DNA of 64,000 nucleotides from Liolophura sinensis (taxonomy: Eukaryota > Mollusca > Polyplacophora > Chitonida > Chitonidae), in assembly GCF_032854445.1 (NCBI RefSeq), contig NC_088300.1, positions 20,007,608-20,071,607 of the forward strand, given 5' to 3'. The notes beneath the pieces were generated by a model that saw only the letters and a list, made by a program, of their open reading frames with translations, did not search any database and was not told the DNA's origin. The translations under genes were made by a program, and so were the position numbers. Shown here piece by piece: positions 13,801 to 24,239 of the stretch. Each line of letters starts with the position of its first letter. Position 1 is the stretch's first letter.

Positions 13801-16800
13801 AAGGACTTGGTTATGAGTACTGAAGTGAATGTTCATACATGTATATGTGGAGAAGTCAAGACCACTAACCTTCAAATCTTCCTCAAGCCATACATACTGG
13901 TCAAATATCTGGTGGATACCATATTGAACATAGAAGTAGAACTCAGTGGAGAAGGATATCACATGGACTGGGCCGATATTGAAACTGAAAATTAGGAGCA
14001 ATGTTCAGCGTATCATTCAACCATGAAATAATATACAACCTTTGTGAAACGTGTCGTATGGAAATATAATAGTCACAATGCAAGGAGTAGGCGGCCACAT
14101 GTGATTAGAAAAAGAAAGACAGTTTGTGGATGAGCATGTGTGAGAAATTACTATACAGCCATATGTGATCCATCAAACATATCTATAAATACACTGTCAA
14201 GCAGAACTGTCTATTTGCTGTACTTGCATTCTCTATTTATACTCTCAAAAAGTTTCCTATCTGAAGTTTTAAGACAAAAAAAACAAACACAAAGGGCTAT
14301 AAATTTTAGACTAAAACAACAACTGAAATAGATTACCTGTAAAACATCTTACGTCCGTCTTCATCGCCAGGCATCGTAAACCGGTTTCTATAGTTTGAAA
14401 AGTTGCTGAAATTCCCAAAAGTTATACAATGGCAACTTAAGGCATATATAAATATTTTAATTTATAATGTTCACAAAATTTTGACATTTACCATGCCTTC
14501 TTAAATCTTCCACATCATGACTGTGTTCTACTGATTAGTCTAACCTAATACAAAAGTAGTGTAATTCTTTAAAGCCAGTAAAGAATTTATACTGTTCTAG
14601 TTTCCTGTATTTGCATTATAAGTTGGTTCAGTATTTAGTCTACATTTTGTCATTATCACCATACCTGTATATATGTTACATTCACCTTTCACACATGGCT
14701 TTAACAAAGCCATCATAGAATATTGTTTAGATAATGTCTGGCTGCTATGTTATATTGCTGTTTTATTCTCCTGTATCTATATCTTTTGTTGATTTAACAC
14801 CTAGTCTGTATTTTGTGACTTTGTCTCCATACATGCATATATATCAATATGTTCACCATGAAATTTAGTTCCCCTGATACTGGAAAAATAAAGTGCCAAT
14901 AGATTGAGTCAAAATGAGTCTTTTGCTTTTCGGAGTTACATTACAGGTGTGTGATCATTTTTGTGTGTGTACAAAATACAAGCTGGACAGAATTAAGTTA
15001 GTCACATCCAGAAGCTGAAGAGTAACAGTAAGGGATGTGACACACTAATGTTACTTCATGTTTCACTTTCTCTTAAATCTGTTTGTAAAAAGTAAAACCA
15101 CAAGATTTGTTAAAACTACCGTACGCAATATTATGGCTTTCTTATTATGTTACTAGCACATGTCTGTATGAAATCCAATTGTTTAAAAGTTAGAAAGCAA
15201 CAACAGAAAAATATACTGACTATCCATTTTCATGGTTTCCTGGGCATGTCATGTAAGGCAGATTTCCAGCTATTGGCTCTATCTGTCTCATAAACTCATC
15301 CCCAACCTGAGCATTGTCCTGCAGTACACAAAATAAACACTGTTTTATTAGATAACAAAGCTATATTTATGTGCATATATACATGCATATATACATCTTC
15401 AGTAACAACTTCAAATTACATGTTTTCTGTCAAAAAAGTTCATTGCTACAATTTTTTGTAAATTTTTTTTACTCAGCATTATAAGGCTGGGCATGACATG
15501 GGGTCGCCTTGTACATCATATTGCAAGTTATTCAAGTTAAGAATTTGTGTTAATAATTAGAGGGCTGAACTGAAAGCAAGGATGGGTTTGCGCAAAATAT
15601 ACAGGTGAAGCTGAGGTGAACTAAATATGTTCACAGTCATAATACTTACAGTCAGCATATCATAAGCAAAGTCACCTGAAAAAAGAAAAAGATGTGAGAC
15701 AAAATTAAAATTTTCATACATACATGTATGTTTGAAAAGCAACAATCTGAATTCATATTCGTTACAGTAAAATGGAGCACTTTCACATTCCTGAGATGTA
15801 ACCATAAAATATGCAAAGACATCTGATCCTCTGTAGTTAACTTTGGACTGTGGAAACAGGGGCAGATTTAAGTTGCAAATATGGAGTATAGGACCTTTTC
15901 AGACCAATACTTCCTGATGCCAAAAGACTGACATTTAAAACACATTTCACCTATGGTCAAATATCATCACCCCCAAATACACACTTAATAAATATAACCA
16001 AGAGTCAGGCATAGATTTGTTGAAAATAGACATAAAATACAATGTACATATAAAAATATCTAAAGAAAATCAAATGACTGTTTTTCAATACATGTAATAT
16101 TTTAAACATGGGAGGAATGTAAAATTAACTTGCAGATTGTATCTGACATGTATACATTTTTGAGTGGCTACTCTACACCTAACTTATCAGTTTAGCTTTG
16201 CTACAATAAAGTACAAACCGATGGAATGAATCAAGGGGGACAACTTCTATTCCGCTGTGTTCTCTGACTACAATATACAGCTTGCATGTATACTCACAGA
16301 AAGAATATCCCATACATACCCACGTGAAAGACAGCATCATACATGCCCTTGGCCACATCTTCCTGTAGCCTGGGAATGGACTGAGGATTGCTATTACCCA
16401 AGTCTCCATAAAGTACAATGCTGGGGCTCCAGTCTGTGCCAGATTTCATAGCTGTGAAGGTGTGTATGTCACTCCAGCCTGCTTCAGGGCTCCCACAGTG
16501 GTACACTGAAAGCAGATTCAGGGGAAAAATGAAATCAGGATGAGGCCTACACGGAAATCATCACATGGTACACTGAAAGCAGATTCAGGAGAAAAATGAA
16601 ATCAGGATGAGGCCTACACGGAAATCATCACGTAGGAGAGCATGCCCAAATCACCATGCAGGGGAACCAGCTGTTCATCAAAATCACCATGCAGGGGAAC
16701 CAGCTGTTCATCAAAATCACCATGCAGGGGAACAAGCTGTTCATCAAAATCACCATGCAGGGGAACCAGCTGTTCATCAAAATCACCATGCAGGGGAACC

Positions 16801-19800
16801 AGCTGTTCATCAAAATCACCATGCAGGGGAACAAGCTGTTCATCAAAATCACCATGTAGGGGAACAAGCTCTTCATCAAAATCACCAAGGAGGGGAACAA
16901 GCTGTTCATCAAAATCACCATGCAGGGGAACAAGCTCTTCATCAAAATCACCATGCAGGGGAACAATCTGTTCATCAAAATCACCATGCAGGGGAACAAG
17001 CTCTTCATCAAAATCACCAAGCAGGGGAACAAGCTGTTCATCAAAATCACCATGCAGGGGAACAAGCTCTTCATCAAAATCACCATGCAGGGGAACAAGC
17101 TGTTCATCAAAATCACCATGCTGGGGAACAAGCTCTTCATCAAAATCACCATGCAGGGGAACAAGCTGTTCATTAAAATCACCATGCAGGGGAACAAGCT
17201 CTTCATCAAAATCACCATGCAGGGGAACAAGCTCTTCATCAAAATCACCATGCAGGGGAACAAGCTCTTCATCAAAATCACCATGCAGGGGAACAAGCTG
17301 TTCATCAAAATCACCATGCACGAGAACAAGCTGTTCATCAAAATCACCATGCACAGGAACAAGCTCTTCATCAAAATCACCATGCACAAGAACAAGCCCT
17401 TCATCAAAATCACCATGCATGGGACCAAGCTGTTCATCAAAATCACCATGCATGAGAACAAGCCGTTCATCAAAATCACCAGGCATGGGAAGAAGCTGTT
17501 CATCAAAATCACCAGGCATGGGAAGAAGCTGTTCATCAAAATCACCATGCACTGGAACAAGCCAAAAGTGCCAGCGCAGGAAAACAAATCAACTCGCTAG
17601 AAGGGCTACACTGAAATCTCCATGTAAGGGCACAATGATTTGATTTGATTGACGTTTTTTGAGAAACAACACACATAATGATGGATTTTTATATAAACTA
17701 CATTTAATAGAAGAACACACCATCAATCATGCCAAATTATTAGTTTCAAGTAAAAAAAAAGATAGCAACAAACACAAATAATGGGAAAAAAATAATGACA
17801 ATGAATTTTACCATATGAGTTTCCAGGCTCTAGTCCTGTGAGGGTAACCCTATGGATGTACTGAATGCGATGAAGTGTTCCTCCATCGGTGAACTTTGTC
17901 TGATAACCCGAGGCCCTATGGGTAAACATGGGGCGACCCTTCAGCCCAAACTCTACCACAGACTGATTGGTTGTGCTCATTGTACTCCATGTCACTATCA
18001 TCTCACTGGGACTCCCTGCAACAAAGAAACAGAGACAGATCCGTGCAAAAACATAGCTGGTATTAACACAAATATCTCACTATAGTGTCATGCTCATTGC
18101 ACTCCACATCACTATCATCTCACCAGGACTAACTGTAACAAAGAAACAGAGACAGATCAGACACAGCTGTTATCAAAAGTAATACCCCACTATAGTGTCA
18201 TGCTTACTGTAGTCCATATCACTATTATCTCCCTTGAATTCCCTGCAACAAAACAGAGACAGATCTGCGCTAAACCATAGCTGGTATCAACAGCAATATC
18301 CCACTAGTGTGAACTAATCAGTATGCTGCTTATTTCAACATATTTTAAGCTCAGTCTTTTAAAGTTCCACTCCAATGGAATTAGATATTTAGCCTAAAGT
18401 ATATGTTATCAATGTGAAAATGTGCTTTTATTTTTTAACTTAGTATAAATTCCTGACACCTCTTGCTGAATGGTAAACAAAACAACGGAGCAAAGTAACT
18501 GCTCTGAAAGTCTGGAATTGCTTGGAAATTGCTACCCACAACTTTTATCCAGTATCACCCACACATGGCGAATTTCAGATCGCTTGAAAAAGAAACATAC
18601 GAAAATCAAAAAAAGTACAACTTTCCTGCTTAACTGACAACTGCAGTCAGAAAACACCAGAGGGATTGTCTTTACAGTTCTGATTTAATTCATGATCATG
18701 AAAAGAAATATAAAAAATATTAAAACTCCTGTATGCACAAAAAGAAATTTGGATAAATTTAGAGCAAACGTTACCATCAGAAGAATTAACGTTTCAATAT
18801 CTGAGGATGATCGAATGGTAATTTTCGTTTTCCTCTGAATCTTCATATTTTTCAATTGCAGAATACCACGTAGGCCTATGGCTTAACCTGCCTGCTGTTT
18901 CCCAATATAGAACAATTAACATCTGAGATGAAGTGTACGCTATATTAAGGTCTTCTAGTTAAAGATGATAGGCCCATATTGTAAACCAATGTGGAGTGTT
19001 GAAAACCTTCATTTGAACCCTATAGTGTAAGTCATACATAAAGGTCTGCGGACTGTCAATTGGCCAATATAGACAGCTTTCATCAGCACACACGCCTTTC
19101 TTAATAATGATAGAACTCAGGTGACACACATCCACAAAGCCAGCTAACAGTATTATAATTCTCCACCATGATCTATCTGTTTCAGGTTAGATATTTACCC
19201 TAAATGACCCCAAAATTCGACCAAAAAAGAGCATTTCTGGGAGAACTAAGTGTCATGAAATATTACTTTTGGAGTTAAAATTTACATTTTTCAAGTCCGA
19301 TATCTTCCGGTCTTCCAAACACAGATCAAACTACCTTTCTAAAAACTCCCAGAATCTGGAAAAATGAGCAACTTACCCTATTATTTCGAAAATTTGGGAC
19401 AACTGGTCGCCTCATTTTAGCCAATATATATGTAATTCTAGCAGAAATACTGAGTTTCTTTTCTCACACAATAAGACCACCTAATAAACAACATACTCAT
19501 ATCTTACTTTTCCAAAAGACTGGTTAAGACATGTAATATTCTACTTTCAACAATTCTGATATCCATCACAAATATTAAAAGAATCAGAGTGGTCATGGAC
19601 AACATTTTAGATCATTTAGGGTATACATATTGGGATACAAATGACCTCTGTGTAGGTAATTCCCCCAGACAAAGCCATTTCAATCCCATGTGAATGATTG
19701 TAGTGTGAGCCTTAGTTACGCAGTCATGCATGGTGAGCTTTGTTATAAAACAGACTGCATACATATACATGTATATTATGATAGTGCAGGTAAAATGTAT

Positions 19801-22181
19801 ATATTCCTGAGGAGCGTTGGGAAGTACACACGTAGGGAAGAAAAAGTCTGCTATCTTAACTCTTAACTCTGGGGTGGCTTTTTTCAAGCGTTAGAAGGAT
19901 AATCTTTAAAATCTTTTCCACTACTGTATTTCACCTGAAGTTTGGTATGCAACAATGCACTTCTGGATGCACCCAAGGCATTAAAATAATACTTTTGGTA
20001 TCAATACTTGGAATTTTCTGATAAAGAATTACTTAAGTTGCACAAAACACTCTTAAATGGACCTATAAGATGGATGAGTAAACCAGAATCAAACAAAATG
20101 TGTCACTTCAAAAATGCTAAACTTTTGGTGAAATACAGTAACCAGCATTTTTAAACACAGCTCTGTACTGATCTCAAGCCATACTTATGAACAGTTTTTT
20201 AATGTTGGGATTTTATTTTTCAAATTAGGTTCTGTGTGAAAGGCTTTCTAACTTTGTTTGTAAAGTTAAATAAAAATAAAAAACAGAGACAGAAAATGTC
20301 TGTTTTGACAGGACAGTTTACATACTCCTTCGCATGATTCGCTCTTTACCTTCCCCTTACATCACTGCCACCACCAGTAAATTTTGTAAAGAAATCCTGA
20401 ACAACACTGAAGTCACTAGGATCATGGTGATGAGGCAGGAAATGTTGTCAGAAAACGCAAAAAACTCTGTCTCAACCTTTGTTTCTAACAATACCTCATT
20501 CACATGCATCCTCTTTATCTAAAATATTTGCACCATAATTGTAAGCAACACCTAAACTAATATTTTGATGAATACTGATTAAAAATTTCCGTGCGATCAC
20601 AAGTGGTTAGGCTAAGCTTGAACAAGCCTATGTGGGTCGCACAGGCTCCAAAGGTCAAGTCTGTCTCGTGGTGGCAGTGGTGTAAAGTAAGCGTAGAGAG
20701 CGGAACATTTGCTCCAAATGGTCAGCTTATGTAGGTTCTATGTGCAACAGCAGTCACTCTGTCGTATAGGTTGTACAGATGTCACTAATATAAACTAGGG
20801 TGAATTAAGGCTCATTCGTCTCTAATTTTATTTTTTTAATACACAGTGGAACATGTGAGAATACATGTAGCAGTGCTAAAACATACATGTATAAGTATGA
20901 ACAGCCCAAAGCTAAGCTGGACATACTGACCTAATGCCCAGCTTCAGATTAACCTAATCCATCAGGACAATTGACTAAAAACAACAGCTGGAACCCTACT
21001 TTATTTGTGGTATCCACGAATTCCCTAAAATGCCTGCAATGTAAATATGTCAAAGCCAGCATCCGTAAACCATCCTTCAACAGTAATCCAGCCATTTAAA
21101 CTTTTGAATTGAGTAACTTGAACCAATGCCCCCTATGCTTGGAATTGAAACTTCGGGCAGGTCAATGGGCCGCAAAATTTTATCCCAGTCAATGCTTCTT
21201 TAAGAGAGTGTTGGCTGGGATAAAATATATATGACAGTTTCTGTGTCCTGTCATATTTTAAACTGCAGGAATCAGTAAAAATCAGTTCTTAACTCATTTA
21301 GCTCCATGCTATTTAGTTGGCTTATACCTAAGACTGATGAGACTGATGAGAATCACATCCCCCCCCCCCCCCCCAAACTGACTATTCACCCCTGGACATG
21401 ACCAACCACAATACTCCACCCACCCCTGCTGTCATTATACCCTTTCCCTGACAATGGGAGATGAATTATAGCCAACCTTCAACCCCGTCATCAAACATAC
21501 TTTTCACCTATATATGTATCTTTCAGGCTTGTAATCTGCATTACCAGTATCCAGTGTTTTTCATGGAAATCCTCAGAAGCTATGCTGAAGTTCTGTCTCT
21601 TGAAACTGTGCATTTCAGTATTACCATCAGCTCATGGCATGGCACTGTTATGCGTGCCCGAACACTGAGGTCATGACTCAGCAACATGTGATCAATGTTT
21701 CTGGGAAAGTGTTGTAAAGTATAGGCTGAAGTTATGGTTCATTCGACTCTTGGTGCTGTTAAACTTCTGTGTAAATTATGTTTGCCTTTTCAGTGTAGCA
21801 AAATTTTACATGTAAACCAATAACTATAAAGGGTAGAGCTACATGTACATGTATGTGCTGTATCTGAATGGCAGTTTTCATGCAAAAATACATGTATATT
21901 TCAATACTCCAATTAATTTAACTGACTCACATTATAATAACATTATTGCTGTCAAGCTGTCATTTGATGTCAATACGCCTCAGTCAGTCTCGGGCTGATA
22001 TGGTAATAGAAAACGTCCATATTAAAACCTCTAATTGTATGGCATATGTTGTTGTTGTTGTTTCGTTGGGTAAACTTTACTAACCTCCGAATGACAGATG
22101 GACCTGCTCCGGTTGGCCAAAGTACTGCGCTGTCACTACAGAGAGCGTCATGAGAGTCATGCACACCAGGAAAGCTGCCAT
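7826..22181 (-). CDS. ACP7: Purple acid phosphatase, copy A (12 exons, 448 aa)
   Basis: Predicted metallophosphatase that hydrolyses phosphomonoesters at acid pH; the signal peptide (about residues 1-18) implies a secreted or lysosomal protein. Exons in transcript order: 22085-22181, 17812-18015, 16320-16505, 15650-15675, 15221-15318, 14337-14405, 13870-13984, 11188-11301, 10047-10175, 9568-9639, 8380-8517, 7826-7924. All introns are GT-AG and phases are consistent, giving 1347 nt including TAA. An N-terminal fibronectin-like domain is followed by the catalytic domain with all five metal motifs: GDLG (134-137), GDFAY (163-167, split by an intron), GNHE (198-201), AHRPMY (283-288) and AHEHSYER (331-338). 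Sequons lie at N49, N205, N349 and N403. Human ACP7 is a similar length. Intron 7 carries a 78-bp minisatellite and intron 2 a 33-bp one. The gene looks intact. Confidence 0.93.
8853..9437. other. Block of about 585 bp in intron 10 present only in copy A
   Basis: In B and C the flanking sequences (ACCAAACAT on the left, GAATTCAAACAAA on the right) are separated by only about 10 bp. No terminal repeats, SINE head or long open frame were recognised, so it may be an old insertion in A or a deletion in the ancestor of B and C. Confidence 0.6.
10225..10400 (-). mobile_element. Old, decayed SINE in intron 8 (copy A)
   Basis: TTTATTTATTGGATTGTTG, ACTCAAGAATTTTTCA and ACTTTCCCACATATGAC match the reverse-complemented SINE 3' and middle domains with many changes. 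It occurs at the same place in B and C, so it predates the duplication. Confidence 0.55.
11330..13100. repeat. 78-bp minisatellite, about 20 units, intron 7 of copy A
   Basis: Units begin around GTGCATGTCATGGGACAG and recur every 78-79 bp (for example at 12062, 12140, 12218 and 12297), with some shortened units. Because 78 is a multiple of three and the unit has an open frame on each strand, the array shows 26-residue periodic open frames on both strands. These are not genes. B and C carry only about one unit at the equivalent site. Confidence 0.92.
11458..11607 (+). mobile_element. 5'-truncated SINE inserted in the 78-bp array
   Basis: The SINE 3' domain ends in a run of AAAT repeats. It is flanked by the direct repeat AATACTATAC (11448-11457 and 11608-11617), a target-site duplication of minisatellite sequence. 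The insertion therefore came after at least one round of array expansion. Confidence 0.85.
13370..13498 (-). mobile_element. Old SINE head fragment in intron 7 (copy A)
   Basis: Contains CAGACCTTCCCAGGTAC, GGAAGCCAACGTGAACTGGG and CTGGGTCATTGTCCTGCC, diverged from the reverse-complemented SINE head. Present in B and C at matching positions. Confidence 0.6.
13510..13778 (-). mobile_element. Full-length SINE private to copy A
   Basis: Runs in reverse from the A/T-rich tail to a tRNA-like head ending in GAGCCACGGAGGCC. An 11-bp direct repeat TCAGCCATGTA (13499-13509 and 13779-13789) flanks it. B and C have the empty site, so it inserted in A after the paralogs separated. Confidence 0.9.
16501..16634. 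repeat. 67-bp direct duplication carrying the exon 3 acceptor (copy A)
   Basis: The stretch starting GTACACTGAAAGCAG at 16501 is repeated at 16568 with few changes. The first copy contains the real exon 3 acceptor and first exon bases; the second lies inside the intron and keeps the acceptor. Copy C has one copy only. Confidence 0.85.
16648..17562. repeat. 33-bp minisatellite, about 27 units, intron 2 of copy A
   Basis: The unit is ATGCAGGGGAACAAGCTGTT plus 13 more bases, with exactly 27 periods between 16656 and 17547. Variants include C-A, G-C and K/Q-type changes. The unit length is a multiple of three and five of six frames lack stops, which produces long repetitive open frames of no evident coding value. 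Confidence 0.95.
17975..18308. repeat. Three tandem units (110-117 bp) carrying the exon 2 acceptor (copy A)
   Basis: Units start at about 17975, 18092 and 18202. Unit 1 contains the real exon 2 start and acceptor (18015/18016). Units 2 and 3 are degenerate intronic copies. Unit 3 still has an acceptor and, 35 nt on, a GTAAGC donor-like site (18208-18242 between them). Confidence 0.85.
21359..21374. repeat. Poly-C tract in intron 1 (copy A)
   Basis: A run of about 16 C residues. The equivalent positions in B (about 36898-36914) and C (about 51988-52015, with A and T interruptions) are also C-rich and differ in length. Confidence 0.85.
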
Positions 22182-24072
22182 GGTGATTTGGAAACAGACC
22201 TGGTGACTGTGTTATCAACTGAACAGCAACTAACAACTCAGAAAGTGCTTCTGTTTGCTGCGGCTACTCCCGCTTCCTTGATACTGTGTTATTGTATTGA
22301 CACGTGACCGGGTCGGTTCACGTGAGCGTCATGTGACATTTTAACTGACAGTTGCAGTCGTTGTGTGAAAGATCACTTAAACAGTATAAGTGAAAGCGTT
22401 TTAGGTCCATTCTACATCGGGAACGAGTAAATATAGCAACAAAAGAAACAATAATCTATTTCGATCTTTGGAACACTTCAGATAAAGCTTTAGACGCAAG
22501 GACTACAAGGTTATCGATACTCAACTTGGATGCACCTGGGGTGTACTGAGAAATTAGCGAAATTCTAGCGCTAGGCTTACTGGCGATAATTAGCTCCATG
22601 AGTGAAGCTGACACAAGATTTAACAATGTTACTAACGTACCAAGCTGGTAATGTACTGCTTGGTGTGTTATTACATCGTCAGATCAGTTGAACCACATGT
22701 ACGGCCGGGCTTAACAGTCGATCCGTAAGCTATAGCCCTAGAATTGTACACCTGACATGCTCGATTTTCTGATAAGAAAAAAAAAATATGAAAACCTAAC
22801 TGTGTATGTAGAAGGAAGGTAGGCCTATATGTATAACTGTTGGGAAACAGAAGGTGATGGAGACAAATCTATTGTACAATGTGTGCATGTACCTGTGAGA
22901 AGCAGCTTTTGGAGGATTTTATATGTCGTCAGTTTGGTCATCTTTGAATTACAATCCAAAAATTATAGCTTGCCTGGGCACTCAACCTCTATAAAATTGA
23001 CCTCCATTGTTAGTGAAAAACCATGCAGTATGGCATTGGACTACAATCAAATAAATAAATAAATTATGGAACCTTTAAACACCATGGACTGCTTCTTTCT
23101 TTCAAGGACTTCCCCCATAATCTCTTGTTTAATATCTTTATTGCTTCAATTTAGATGTTATAAAAAAAAATCAACTTTGTGTTATGTCAAACCTGACTTT
23201 ACTGTATGTGGAGTTGATTGTTAACCACTGCCTCACAGACCAGACCAAAGATGTTTATTTATGCCCAGAGTCAATGCAGAGAAGCCTAACAGTTCATCAC
23301 AAATGGTATTTGTGGATCTATAACTGACACACATTTCAGAATTACCTGTTTACAAACAAGTCGTTAATATCGGTTCCGTAGGTACAGATTATACACCACT
23401 CAGTCCAAAAGGCTTCCAGTGATGTACATTGCACTGTATTTTATTATCATCCATAATGATTCCTTTTAAAAGTCTCGGGTAACAATTTTCTCATAAGTTT
23501 TGCACTAACAAAGCACTTTCTTACCACAAGATTTTAAAATTGTGAAATGTCATACACAAATAGAGTAGAATGGTAAAGCGTAAAAAATTAGAAACAATGT
23601 AGGTTTATTAGTCAAGGCAACTCTCTAAAAAACATTTCTACAAATAACACATCAGTATGTAATCTATGCTTGATTACTATTGCAATACTTAAAGCTTTCA
23701 ACTGCGAACTCCTAGAGATAAGCCAGCAAAACAATATACATGCATATATAAGAACAATTATAACCATAAATAAATATACAATTATTTCATAAAAAGTTCC
23801 TGCCTCTATAATCTGTAGGAGGGTCTATGTATCACCTTTAATACAGGTACATTTATGTCTACCTACATGTACAGGTAAGACAATCAGCACTGTTACAGGT
23901 AAATTGTAAACACACATTGCACATGCTTATCAATTAAATATCAAGAATTACATTAGCACTTGATTACAATGATACAATATGTGATGATCTTTGGAGAAGT
24001 AAGAATTAATGCTATCCTTCTTTGACAGTATAGCAAACCCAGCAAGTGAAATGTGTGGATTCAACACGAACA
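22182..24072. other. 5' flank of copy A and end of unit A
   Basis: Upstream sequence of copy A with the E-box cluster (22299-22337) close to the ATG, then AT-rich sequence to the SINE at 24073. Homologous to the B and C flanks. No additional gene is visible. Confidence 0.5.
22299..22337 (-). promoter_or_regulatory. Cluster of three E-box/M-box-like sites, copy A
   Basis: CACGTGAC (22301-22308), TCACGTGA (22318-22325) and TCATGTGAC (22329-22337) lie about 120-155 bp upstream of the ATG of copy A. CACGTG and TCATGTG are recognised by MITF/TFE bHLH-zip factors in animals, and TCACGTGA is the core of the lysosomal CLEAR element. The arrangement is kept in B and C. The transcription start has not been located. 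Confidence 0.5.
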
Positions 24073-24216
24073 GGGGCCTCCGTGGCTCAGTTGGTTGGCG
24101 TGCTAGCGCAGCGTAATGACCCAAGAGGCTCTCACCAATGTGGTTGATGTGAATTCAAGTCCAGCTCATGCTGGATTCCTCTCTTGAGTATATGAGAGAA
24201 GGTCCTGGCAGCAACC
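24073..24216 (+). mobile_element. Truncated SINE at the A/B unit junction
   Basis: Begins with the tRNA-like head (GGCCTCCGTGGCTCAGTTGG), contains GAATTCAAGTCCAGCTCATG and stops abruptly after GGCAGCAACC, where left-flank sequence of the next unit begins. An equivalent copy lies at the B/C junction. Confidence 0.85.
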
Positions 24217-24239
24217 ACATATTGATCAGTGCAACTGTA

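Larger units (their letters stand above)
6133..24072 (-). repeat. Tandem duplication unit A (oldest-looking left half)
   Basis: Homology to units B and C starts at the shared stretch GATCAGTGCAACTGTA (6140-6155) and ends next to the SINE at 24073. The unit carries phosphatase copy A with its flanks. It is longer than B and C because it holds a 78-bp minisatellite array, two private SINEs and a private 585-bp block. Its right half (right of about 15.1 kb) is nearly identical to unit B, while its left half is clearly more diverged. Confidence 0.85.

Noticed and set aside
13582-14001. A 139-codon minus-strand frame as an independent gene
   Set aside because: It is phosphatase exon 7 read through its donor into the intron and an inserted SINE.
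16642-17600. CRISPR-like array of regular short repeats
   Set aside because: There are no unique spacers; it is a direct tandem minisatellite in a eukaryotic intron.
16607-17643. Several overlapping open frames of 190-330 codons on both strands
   Set aside because: They are products of a 33-bp tandem repeat in an intron; length divisible by three and lack of stops explain them.
24073-24216. tRNA gene candidate (TGGCTCAGTTGG A-box-like, TTCAAGTCC B-box-like)
   Set aside because: It is the head of a SINE, repeated in the window, without a cloverleaf acceptor stem or intact B box.
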